A stretch of DNA of 19,714 nucleotides from Flavobacteriales bacterium (GTDB lineage: Bacteria; Bacteroidota; Bacteroidia; Flavobacteriales_F; PHOS-HE28). The first letter of the stretch is position 1. Each line of letters begins with the position of its first letter. This document shows, piece after piece, positions 7,901 through 13,988 of the stretch. The notes under the pieces were generated by a model. The model was not told where the DNA came from. It saw only the letters and a list, made by a program, of their open reading frames with translations, and ran no database searches. The stretch spans positions 1 through 19,714 of the forward strand of contig JAGQVR010000019.1 in assembly GCA_020437875.1 (NCBI GenBank), written 5' to 3'. The position numbers and the translations under genes are program-made.

Positions 7901-9124
7901 GTATTTTTCCTCCGGTTTCAGGTTGCTGGCCTCTGTGTACTTGGCTGTGGCGTCATCCCATTCGCTGCCTTTGAATGCGGCATCCGCAGCCGTTATCGCG
8001 GCCTGGTACTTCTCCTGTAGCTCCTTCGCCTTGCGTTCCTCCTCTGCTTTCTTCTCCGCTTCCGCCTTCTTGGCGGCAACGAGCGCCAATTGATCCTTGG
8101 GGTACTTCTCCTCCGGTTTCAGGTTGCTCGCGTCGGTATACTTGGCCGTGGCCTGGTCCCAGTTCCCTGCCTTTAATGCGGCGTCGGCCGCCGCGATGGC
8201 CGCCTGGTACTTCTCCTGAAGCTCCTTGGCCTTTTTCTCCTCCTCCGCCCTCTTCTCCAGGTCGGCCAGGATCACATCGATCTCCCGCAACTTCTGTTTC
8301 GGATAGGCCTCGTCCTGGATGCCGAGCGCGGCGTTGTACTTGCCCTTTGCCCCGGCATAGTCCTTCTTGCCCATGAGTCCATCAGCTTCCTTGATCAGGG
8401 CAGCATACTCCTCCTTGCGCTTCTTGTCGGCATCCAAGGCATCCAGACGCATCTTGGCATCGCTGAGCTTGGCCGTGGCCACCGCGTCACCAGGTTTAAC
8501 GGCCAATGCCCCATTGAAGGCATCCACGGCCTTCTTGAAGTCGGACGAGGTCATGGCGTTGGTGCCATCCTGCATCAGCTTGTTGTATTTGGCCTCCGCA
8601 TCGCCCTCGCGCTTTCGCATGTCGTCGTACTCCTTCATCAGGCGCGCTTGTGCATCGCGCATCCGATTGGTGTACTCCAGGTCCCATGTGAAGGTGCCGC
8701 CGGTGTATTTCGCCATGCCGAACGGTTCGTTGAGCACCGAATAGTCGATGCCCGGCAGATCGGACATGATCGAGAAATCGATGTTCATGCCATGCCCCCC
8801 CTGACGCTCCTCTTCCGGAACGTTCCTGGTATCGATCGTGATGTTCTTTCCAACGAAACCTGATTTGGCCACCAGGATCTTGTAGTCAGCCCCATAGTCC
8901 AGGTTCACCTCGTACTTACCACTCGCGTTCGTCGGTACTTCGATCAGCTTCGCCCCGTTCTTGAACACGACCACGCTGACCCCGTCCATCTTCTTCGAGC
9001 TGGTGAGGTCTTTCACCGTCCCATAGATCATCACATTATCCACCTGGGCACCAACGATGCCCACGGTGGTCATGAGGAGCAACGACCAGCACCATCGTGC
9101 CAGACCAATTCCCTTGTATATCAT
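4958..9124 (-). CDS. Giant exported TPR-like repeat / coiled-coil protein with carboxypeptidase-regulatory-like domain
   Basis: 1388 aa from the ATG at 9124, which gives a signal peptide (residues 1-26, ending VGIVGA). An in-frame ATG at 9154 (MNSLQVVQRQ...) would add 10 residues and lies closer to the -7 box, so it is a real alternative; a longer reading back to 9460 overlaps the divergent oxidoreductase gene and is unlikely. Residues ~30-125 are a CarboxypepD_reg/CNA-B-like beta domain (YGTVKDL...GVSVVVFKNG...SGKYEVNL). Residues ~178-1058 hold about twelve TPR-like units, each with Y-x-x-x-I-x-x-A-D-x-A-F, then Y-x-x-A-S-x-(L/I)-K-P, then a signature close to YPKDQL, separated by Lys/Glu/Ala-rich helices. 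A charged coiled coil runs on to ~1290. The last ~80 residues (YPEGVTEESY...WGTFYFKNG) look like a small C-terminal domain. Function unknown; a periplasmic or cell-envelope scaffold is my inference. I did not find OmpA-like peptidoglycan-binding residues. Confidence 0.85.
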   Translation of the reverse strand: MIYKGIGLARWCWSLLLMTTVGIVGAQVDNVMIYGTVKDLTSSKKMDGVSVVVFKNGAKLIEVPTNASGKYEVNLDYGADYKILVAKSGFVGKNITIDTRNVPEEERQGGHGMNIDFSIMSDLPGIDYSVLNEPFGMAKYTGGTFTWDLEYTNRMRDAQARLMKEYDDMRKREGDAEAKYNKLMQDGTNAMTSSDFKKAVDAFNGALAVKPGDAVATAKLSDAKMRLDALDADKKRKEEYAALIKEADGLMGKKDYAGAKGKYNAALGIQDEAYPKQKLREIDVILADLEKRAEEEKKAKELQEKYQAAIAAADAALKAGNWDQATAKYTDASNLKPEEKYPKDQLALVAAKKAEAEKKAEEERKAKELQEKYQAAITAADAAFKGSEWDDATAKYTEASNLKPEEKYPKDQLAAILQKKDEAARKAEEERLARELQEKYQAAITAADAAFSSANYDAAEAKYTEASGLIPAEKYPKDQLAAIVKKREELARKAEEDRKAKELDAQYQAAIAAADAAFGKESWDEASAKYTEASGLKPAEKYPKDQLAAIVARKAAAEKAAAEAARQKELDEKYGAAIAAADAAFGKESWEDATKKYTEASGLKPSEVYPKDQLALIVKRKAEAEAQRKQEELEARYQAAVGAADAAFDKGDHTSAKGKYTEASGIKPAEQYPKDRIAACDRLIAEAARKAEEERKAAELEARYKTLIASADKAFQGKKLSDALNDYKDASALKPAETYPKDRIAEIEQQLDAAAQAKAEEERLLRERQERDKRYNDLVTAADKAFAGKDYEKARTDYSAASGVKPEEQHPKDRLAEIERLLADAARKAEEDRLRAEQDAAEKARLAEEQRLAAEAAAAEKARSDEEARRKRMAAEEIESQYRELIAEADLAFRGDRFDQAREKYNAALGVKSAEQYPKDQLAAIEARLAADAAKRSEADRLAAERARLESERRAREAADAEAARLAAEADLARDEAERRRREQEAEAARLAAEERDRLAREDARAMEEQYRALITTADQALASKEYSSARSTYAQASDMRPEETYPLAKIDQIDRLLAEQERLRAEAEAAAQRRNTVTVDEPRTQVRSDGGQEDEAVRFMREAREREEAEKYERIKKLRAALDQEELAMSEKAADRRQSEVTDKERTVAENGRLYEGSGSSRMQRAEEIESYRQALEEAEKSRRERAREVREAEYDTKLAVEQAADDRNQTWYEQQEQRTVAMEDRKEELATVERARISAGEERSTQARTDADVLREQNEAMVTRGAATGAVRQRDVENEKVSLQAREATYSGNSASTRAVVKERLDNIVVNQPRGYADYNRSKLAQEYPEGVTEESYTEGNKVIIRRVVVNGNKADDYSKVIAKWGTFYFKNGQSITETMWRGGTE
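5940..8591 (-). repeat. Coding tandem repeats (~200-bp units) in the giant TPR-like protein
   Basis: About twelve in-frame units. The recurring YPKDQL-type codons show on the plus strand as variants of CAGCTGGTCCTTSGGGTA, near 6363, 6683, 6894, 7095, 7288, 7485, 7687, 7890 and 8093, with degenerate copies near 5975 and 8290. Units between about 7090 and 8220 are the closest to each other (spacing ~193-205 bp), suggesting recent duplication or gene conversion. The outer units are more diverged and are separated by longer coiled-coil spacers. Confidence 0.85.
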
Positions 9125-9162
9125 TTGACGCTGAACGACTTGCAGGCTGTTCATCGAACGGG

Positions 9163-9170
9163 CCAATTTA
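9163..9170 (-). promoter_or_regulatory. -7-like element for the giant repeat protein gene
   Basis: Reads TAAATTGG on the minus strand, one mismatch from TAnnTTTG, 8 nt before the ATG at 9154 and 38 nt before the ATG at 9124. No convincing -33 box. Confidence 0.4.
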
Positions 9171-9173
9171 CGA

Positions 9174-9181
9174 GATCTTTG
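9174..9181 (+). promoter_or_regulatory. -7-like element for the FAD oxidoreductase gene
   Basis: Reads GATCTTTG, one mismatch from TAnnTTTG, 37 nt before the ATG at 9219. It lies within 4 nt of the divergent element at 9163-9170, so the two polymerase sites would overlap. Weak call. Confidence 0.3.
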
Positions 9182-9218
9182 GGCGCGGTCCGGGTCGGTC
9201 GACCTTGGGCACGACCGA

Positions 9219-10343
9219 ATGCACAGCATCTGGGAAGCGGAACAGTTCCATGCGAGGCCCGACCTCGTGGTGATCGGTGGTGGGATCGTCGGCCTCTTCA
9301 CCGCGCTCTTCCATAAACGCAAGCACCCAGGACATAGGGTGCTGGTGGTGGAGCGTGGTGCCTTCCCCAGCGGCGCCAGTGTGAAGAACGCTGGATTCGC
9401 GTGCTTCGGAAGTCCCAGCGAACTCCTGGCGGACCTGGACAAGGAAGGAGCTGAAGCCATGCTGGCGCGTGTGGAGGAGCGTTGGAGAGGCCTGCTCGAG
9501 CTCAGGTCTGAACTCGGTGATACCGCGATCGGGTTCGAAGCAACGGGTGGTCATGAGATCTATCCAACGCATACCGACGTGTACACCGAAGTGGCCGATC
9601 GGTTCAATGCTCTGAATGATACCCTTCGACCGATCTTCGGAGAACAGGTGTTCCGATGGGATGATCGTGCGATCGCACGCTTCGGGCTGGCCGGCGTCGG
9701 GCATCTCGTACGTACGGACCTTGAAGGCCCCCTCGACACTGGCAAGCTCATGTTCTCCCTGGTGCGGAAAGTGATCGCAGAAGGTATCGTATTCCGGCCC
9801 CGTACCCGGGTGGTCAGCCTGATGGAATCGCCAAGTTCGGTGACCCTGCGGATGGAGGACGGCCTCGAGATGGATACGGCCATGGTCGCTGTGTGCACGA
9901 ACGGGTATGCCCATGAGCTATTGCCCGATCTGCCCGTGGAACCAGCTCGCGGCCAGGTGCTAAAGACCTCTCCGATCCCCGGGCTCCGCATTCGGGGCAC
10001 CTTCCATTACGATGAGGGTTTCTACTATTTCCGCGACCACCAGGGCGGGGTGTTGCTGGGAGGCGGCCGCAACCTTGACATCGTCGGAGAGACAACGGCG
10101 GAAGAAGGGACCACCGTCCGGATCCAGGATGCACTGGAGGAACTGCTTCGGACCTTGATAATCCCAGGTCAGCCTTTCAATATTGAGCGTCGCTGGAGCG
10201 GGATCATGGGCATGGGGCCGTCCAAGTCCCCGATCATCGAGCGCCGCTCGGAACGGGTGGTCGTTGCGGTCGGACTCGGAGGCATGGGCGTGGCCATCGG
10301 GATCCGCGTGGCACGCCGCGCCAGTGCGTTGGTGGACCAATGA
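9219..10343 (+). CDS. FAD-dependent oxidoreductase, DAO (glycine/D-amino-acid oxidase) family
   Basis: 374 aa. The Rossmann ADP-binding motif DLVVIGGGIVGLFTA is at residues ~15-29 (Gly20, Gly22, Gly25), followed by the acidic end of strand beta-2 (VLVVERG). GASVKNAGFACFGSPSE (~50-66) is the usual DAO substrate/FAD contact segment. The C-terminal part has the second FAD contact region, RRWSGIMGMGPSKSPIIE and VVVAVGLGGMGVAIG (~325-360). The family oxidises secondary or primary amines such as glycine, sarcosine or D-amino acids, usually in the cytosol; there is no signal peptide here. The substrate cannot be read from the sequence and the neighbours do not point to a pathway. The ATG at 9219 is the first in frame with a motif at a normal distance. 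It ends at a strong stem-loop shared with the tRNA gene on the other strand. Confidence 0.88.
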   Translation: MHSIWEAEQFHARPDLVVIGGGIVGLFTALFHKRKHPGHRVLVVERGAFPSGASVKNAGFACFGSPSELLADLDKEGAEAMLARVEERWRGLLELRSELGDTAIGFEATGGHEIYPTHTDVYTEVADRFNALNDTLRPIFGEQVFRWDDRAIARFGLAGVGHLVRTDLEGPLDTGKLMFSLVRKVIAEGIVFRPRTRVVSLMESPSSVTLRMEDGLEMDTAMVAVCTNGYAHELLPDLPVEPARGQVLKTSPIPGLRIRGTFHYDEGFYYFRDHQGGVLLGGGRNLDIVGETTAEEGTTVRIQDALEELLRTLIIPGQPFNIERRWSGIMGMGPSKSPIIERRSERVVVAVGLGGMGVAIGIRVARRASALVDQ

Positions 10344-10345
10344 GA

Positions 10346-10369
10346 AAGGGACCGCTATGGCGGTCCCTT
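10346..10369. terminator. Bidirectional stem-loop terminator between the oxidoreductase and tRNA-Thr genes
   Basis: A perfect 10-bp stem, AAGGGACCGC and GCGGTCCCTT, with a TATG loop. It begins 2 nt after the oxidoreductase stop. The stem itself ends in TT on the plus strand, and on the minus strand it ends in CCCTTTCTC, so it could stop transcription both ways. Confidence 0.7.
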
Positions 10370-10373
10370 CCGG

Positions 10374-10445
10374 AGCCTCCCGCCGGATTTGAACCGGCGA
10401 CCTGCTCATTACGAATGAGCTGCTCTACCGCTGAGCTAGGGAGGC
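10374..10445 (-). tRNA. tRNA-Thr (anticodon CGT)
   Basis: A 72-nt cloverleaf on the minus strand: 7-bp acceptor stem GCCTCCC/GGGAGGC, D arm GCTC..GAGC, anticodon arm with 5-bp stem GCTCA/TGAGC and loop TTCGTAA, so anticodon CGT reading ACG, 5-nt variable loop AGGTC, and T arm GCCGG-TTCAAAT-CCGGC. G1:C72 and C2:G71 agree with threonine identity. CCA is not encoded. A -7 promoter element lies 29 nt upstream and a stem-loop terminator follows 4 nt after the 3' end. Confidence 0.96.
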
Positions 10446-10474
10446 ATCACCGCCAGGCACGCCCGACGGGGGCG

Positions 10475-10482
10475 CAAATGTA
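10475..10482 (-). promoter_or_regulatory. -7 promoter element of tRNA-Thr
   Basis: Reads TACATTTG on the minus strand, an exact TAnnTTTG match, 29 nt before the mature tRNA 5' end. This fits a short 5' leader removed by RNase P. No clear -33 box. Confidence 0.55.
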
Positions 10483-10592
10483 GGGATCGAGATGATCCAT
10501 CAGCACGTCATCAGCGCTCCGCCGGGGGATGTGTGCGCAAGGAACGGTCATCGGCTCCGGGCCAGCCCGATTCGAGGCGAACGGGATCGCGA

Positions 10593-11246
10593 CTATCCAC
10601 CTCCGAACCGGAAGGCGAGCGAAAATTGGGCGACCACCCCACCTGTCCGCAGGGTGGCCTGATAGAAGTCGGTGACGCTCGCCCCATTGATCTCCATGGC
10701 CTTCAGATCCATCCGCGTGGACATGAAACGCAGGTCGAATCCAAGGCCGATGACGCCCCCCAGACCGAACGCCAAGCCGGTACCAAGACCGAAGGCCCCA
10801 CCGGAGTAACGGGCATCCACCTCAGGGTCCTTGTCCGTGATGTGCAGCGCGGCCCCGCCCAGTTGCATGGACGCGTGCCAGGCGATCCGGTCCGCATTGA
10901 TGATGTAGAAACGGGGTTCGATGGCCAAATTCACGATGCCGTTCCGCTGATCGGTACTGGCCGTGTCGGGCACATAGCTCCCGGGTTCAACGAGCAGCCC
11001 CAAGGTGAACCGGTCACCAAGCGCATAGCCTAGCTGGATCGGGAAGGTGACCGTGGCGGCTCCATCCGAATTCGTTTCGGTCACCGTGAACCCGAATACC
11101 TGGTACCTCCCCTCCAATTCGGTGGCATGCGCGCCTATCGCCGTTCCGATGCTCAGGTGCATCATTCCCTGTTGGTTATACTGAGCGATCGTCGCGCTGG
11201 ATGGGATCGCCAGGATTCCGGCAAGGAGGTGTTGTCTCAAGGCCAT
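10593..11246 (-). CDS. Outer-membrane beta-barrel protein
   Basis: 217 aa. Signal peptide MALRQHLLAGILAIPSSATIA, probably cut before Q22. The mature part is a run of amphipathic beta strands rich in Gly, aromatic and alternating polar residues (VTFPIQLGYALGDRFTLGLLVE, AFGLGTGLAFGLGGVIGLGFDLRF), and ends in FSLAFRFGGG, a near-terminal aromatic pattern typical of barrels inserted by BamA. Size fits an eight-to-ten-strand barrel like the porin-family OMP_b-brl proteins. No periplasmic binding domain is seen. The exact role is unknown; such proteins are often structural or small channels. It is transcribed alone, in the same direction as the downstream tRNA gene. Confidence 0.8.
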   Translation of the reverse strand: MALRQHLLAGILAIPSSATIAQYNQQGMMHLSIGTAIGAHATELEGRYQVFGFTVTETNSDGAATVTFPIQLGYALGDRFTLGLLVEPGSYVPDTASTDQRNGIVNLAIEPRFYIINADRIAWHASMQLGGAALHITDKDPEVDARYSGGAFGLGTGLAFGLGGVIGLGFDLRFMSTRMDLKAMEINGASVTDFYQATLRTGGVVAQFSLAFRFGGG

Positions 11247-11265
11247 GGGTCGTGCATTGGTACTT

Positions 11266-11273
11266 CAAAGGTG
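11266..11273 (-). promoter_or_regulatory. -7-like element of the beta-barrel gene
   Basis: Reads CACCTTTG on the minus strand, one mismatch from TAnnTTTG, 19 nt before the ATG at 11246. Weak. Confidence 0.3.
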
Positions 11274-11395
11274 GGGGTTCGGGCCCAAGTTGGAATCCGA
11301 GCATGTGACGAATCGGTCCAGCGACTCTTGCGCACACCCTCGTCGATGAACTAGCTTTCGGGCCGCTTCGGTCCTGAAGCGCCCCATTCCCCGAG

Positions 11396-11599
11396 TTGAC
11401 CGTGAAGCAGGAGAACGCCGAGAACGCATCGCCGAACGAAGCTGAAGAGCGAACGTCGACCTCCGTGGAGGGCTATCAGGCCGGTAAGGATCATGGCTTC
11501 TGCCCGCAGAAGGAATTGAACCTGCCCGCCAGTTATGAAGAGGTGGTGGCCCGCCTTAAGCGCCTACAAGGCATGCGGGCCATGGAGTCCCTGAATTGA
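11396..11599 (+). CDS. Possible small hypothetical protein
   Basis: 67 aa from a TTG at 11396 or 65 aa from a GTG at 11402; there is no ATG for the full reading. The N-terminal half is rich in Glu, Asn, Ser and Thr and looks disordered; the C-terminal ~25 residues (PASYEEVVARLKRLQGMRA) would form an amphipathic helix. One Cys, no membrane segment. A TAGCTTTC sequence at 11352-11359 resembles a -7 box. It fills part of a 553-nt gap between the beta-barrel gene and the EF-G2-type gene. The product is not recognised. Against it: non-ATG start and no visible homologue; for it: sensible protein-like composition and no overlap with another gene. Confidence 0.4.
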   Translation: MTVKQENAENASPNEAEERTSTSVEGYQAGKDHGFCPQKELNLPASYEEVVARLKRLQGMRAMESLN

Positions 11600-11799
11600 T
11601 CCATCCTTGAGGTAAGGAACCTTCCGCCTTCGCCGGGTGCGGTCTCCTGTGTCCGATCCGCTCGAAGTGTTGGAAGTCCGGTCATCCGGTCGTTACCTTC
11701 AACCTTCCTCCGCGCGTCCGCTTCGGACCGTGTTCCATGGCCCGGAGGGACCTCCACGGTGGCATGTCGAACCAACATCCACCTCAATCCCCCTGTGCC
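11600..11799 (+). other. 200-nt leader region of the EF-G2-type gene
   Basis: No gene seen. A possible promoter is TTGG at 11670-11673 followed after 20 nt by TACCTTCA at 11694-11701, which has two mismatches in the -7 box; it would give a 5' leader of roughly 90-100 nt, longer than for other genes here. No riboswitch was recognised. An in-frame ATG at 11737 exists but reads unlike the family. Confidence 0.3.
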
Positions 11800-13929
11800 A
11801 TGAAAGTCTTCGATGCCAAACACATCAAGAACATCGTCCTGCTCGGATCCCACGGATGCGGCAAGACCACGCTGGCCGAAACCATGCTCTTCGAAGCGGG
11901 TCTTATCCAACGCCGCGGCCGAGTCGAGGACAAGAACACCGTGAGCGACCACCACGAACTGGAGCACGAACGTGGAAGCAGCGTGTACAGCACCGTCCTT
12001 CACACCGAATGGCGGAACTACAAGATCAACATCATCGACACCCCGGGCCTCGATGACCTCGTGGGTGAAACGATCCCCGCGTTGCGCGTGGCCGATACCT
12101 GCGTGCTGCTGCTGAGCGCCCCGCATGGCGTGGAGGTGGGGACGGACCTTGTGTGGGACCACCTCGCCCATTATGACAGACCGGTGATCATCGGCGTGAA
12201 CCAGCTCGATCACCCCAACGCCGACTTCGACACCACCGTGGCCCAGGCCAGGGAGCACTTCGGAAGCGCCGTCACGGTGATGCAGTATCCCGTGGAACAG
12301 GGTGACGGTTTCCACCGCATCATCGACCTGCTGAAGATGACGATGTACGTGTTCAAGGATGCCGGTGGAAAACCGGAGAAGGAAGCCATCCCGGAAAGTG
12401 AACGCGAACGTGCCGAAGCACTGCACAAGGAATTGGTGGAGAAGGCCGCGGAGAACGATGAGACCCTGATGGAACACTACTTCGAAAAGGGTGAGCTTGA
12501 CGAGGACGAGATGCGTCAAGGGCTGAAGCAGGGCATGATGAAGCGTTCCTGCTTCCCCGTGTTCTGCCTGAGCGCCTTGCGGAACATGGGCAGTGGACGG
12601 CTCATGGGGTTCATCGACAACGTGGCTCCCGCCGCCCTGGAGATGCCGGCGGAGGAACTGGCGGACGGAGGCACCTTGGAGTGTTCCGCTGATGGACCAC
12701 CCGTTCTCTTCACCTTCAAGACCATGATCGAACCGCGTGCCGGTCACATCACCTTGTTCAAGGTGATGAGCGGAGAGGTGGGGGAAGGACAGGACCTGGT
12801 GAATGACAATACCGGCACCACCGAACGGATCAACCAGCTGTTCATCGTGGACGGCAAGGAACGGAGGCCTGTGAAGAAGCTCGTAGCGGGGGATATCGGT
12901 GGTACCATCAAATTGAAGGACACCGCTACTGCACATACATTGCATGCTCCTGGTACGAGTGTCAAGCTTCGCCCCATCGCCTTCCCGGAGCCCCGCTTGC
13001 GCCAGGTGATCAAGGCTGCGGACCAGAAACAGGAGGAGAAACTACACGCGGCGCTGCTCGAGATCCAAAAGGAGGACCCGACCATCGTCCTGTCTTACAG
13101 CCGCGAGACCGGACAGCAGCTCATCGGAGCTCAGGGCGATCTGCATCTCAGCCTGTTGAAGTGGAAGCTGAGCCATCATTACAAGGTGGATGTGGAGTTC
13201 AGCGCACCGCGCATCCCCTATCGCGAGACCATCCGCAAGGGTGCGGCGGCCATGTACCGCCACAAGAAGCAGACCGGTGGCAGTGGCCAGTTCGGCGAGG
13301 TGCACCTCCGCATCGAGCCATGGCACGAGGACATGCCTGAGCCCTCCGGCCATAGCGTGCGTGGCAAGGAGGAGCACGACCTGCCCACCGGCGGAAAGCT
13401 CGTGTTCTACAATTGCATCGTGGGTGGTGTGATCGACAACAAGTTCATGCCGAGCATCCTGAAAGGGGTGATGGAGAAGATGGAGCATGGCCCATTGACC
13501 GGCTCGCCCGCGCGTGACATTCGCGTGATCGTGCACGATGGCAAGATGCATCCCGTGGACAGCAACGATATCAGTTTCAAGATCGCTGGGCTGCAGGCGT
13601 TCCGGGAGGCATTCACCAATGCCGATCCACAACTGCTCGAGCCCATCCAGGAGTTGGAGGTACGTGTACCGGCCGATCTCATGGGGGATGTGATGACGGA
13701 CCTGCAGGGCAGGCGCAGCATCGTGATGGGCGTGGACAGCAGCGGCCGCTACCAGGTCATCAAGGCCCACACCCCCTTAGCGGAATTGGACCGGTACAGC
13801 ACGAGCCTTCGCAGCCTCACCCAGGGCCGCGGGACCTACACGGAACGTTTCCTGGCCTACCAGCCGGTCCCAAGCGATCTGCAGCACCGCCTCATCAACA
13901 GCCATAAGGAGGAGGAGGTCACCGCCTGA
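11800..13929 (+). CDS. fusA2: EF-G paralogue of the Bacteroides EF-G2 type, catalytic His replaced
   Basis: 709 aa. The start at 11800 (MKVFDAKHIKNIVLLG) agrees with the N-terminus of Bacteroidota EF-G2; the in-frame ATG at 11737 adds 21 unrelated residues. Domain order is that of EF-G: G domain ~1-280, domain II ~320-400, III ~410-480, IV ~485-605 with the tip segment HPVDSNDISFKIAG from residue 584, and V to the end. P-loop GSHGCGKTT at 16-24. The G3 motif is DTPGL at 80-84: Leu84 stands where EF-G has the catalytic histidine of DTPGH. Switch I has RGSSV instead of RGITI, and G4 is NQLD at 134-137 instead of NKxD. From memory, the Bacteroides thetaiotaomicron paralogue EF-G2 was reported to support translation without GTPase activity and to be needed in carbon-poor or gut conditions. 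The full domain IV argues for translocation, not a mere tetracycline-type protection protein. A terminator follows. Confidence 0.9.
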   Translation: MKVFDAKHIKNIVLLGSHGCGKTTLAETMLFEAGLIQRRGRVEDKNTVSDHHELEHERGSSVYSTVLHTEWRNYKINIIDTPGLDDLVGETIPALRVADTCVLLLSAPHGVEVGTDLVWDHLAHYDRPVIIGVNQLDHPNADFDTTVAQAREHFGSAVTVMQYPVEQGDGFHRIIDLLKMTMYVFKDAGGKPEKEAIPESERERAEALHKELVEKAAENDETLMEHYFEKGELDEDEMRQGLKQGMMKRSCFPVFCLSALRNMGSGRLMGFIDNVAPAALEMPAEELADGGTLECSADGPPVLFTFKTMIEPRAGHITLFKVMSGEVGEGQDLVNDNTGTTERINQLFIVDGKERRPVKKLVAGDIGGTIKLKDTATAHTLHAPGTSVKLRPIAFPEPRLRQVIKAADQKQEEKLHAALLEIQKEDPTIVLSYSRETGQQLIGAQGDLHLSLLKWKLSHHYKVDVEFSAPRIPYRETIRKGAAAMYRHKKQTGGSGQFGEVHLRIEPWHEDMPEPSGHSVRGKEEHDLPTGGKLVFYNCIVGGVIDNKFMPSILKGVMEKMEHGPLTGSPARDIRVIVHDGKMHPVDSNDISFKIAGLQAFREAFTNADPQLLEPIQELEVRVPADLMGDVMTDLQGRRSIVMGVDSSGRYQVIKAHTPLAELDRYSTSLRSLTQGRGTYTERFLAYQPVPSDLQHRLINSHKEEEVTA

Positions 13930-13946
13930 ACCACGACCCTTGCCCG

Positions 13947-13976
13947 GAAGCCCTGGATGACCTCCGGGGCTTCTTT
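13947..13976 (+). terminator. Intrinsic terminator after the EF-G2-type gene
   Basis: GAAGCCC at 13947-13953 pairs with GGGCTTC at 13967-13973, followed by TTTC. It is 18 nt after the stop and lies between convergent genes. The minus-strand side has no T tract, so it probably serves mainly the plus-strand gene. Confidence 0.65.
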
Positions 13977-13988
13977 CATACCATCCGA

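Noticed and set aside
5940..8591. CRISPR array or satellite repeat
   Set aside because: The ~200-bp units are in frame, diverged at third positions and encode a repeated protein fold; there are no short identical repeats with unique spacers.
9125..9460. Upstream extension of the giant protein by 112 residues
   Set aside because: It would run through the 5' part of the oxidoreductase gene and place the signal peptide in the interior of the protein.
11533..12945. A 470-codon open frame on the minus strand
   Set aside because: It is antisense to the EF-G2-type gene, whose frame carries all the GTPase motifs; the opposite frame is His-rich and shows no domain.
11800..13929. Tetracycline-resistance ribosome-protection protein
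   Set aside because: The N-terminus, domain IV tip and C-terminus match EF-G2 of Bacteroidota rather than TetM/TetQ; nothing mobile lies nearby.
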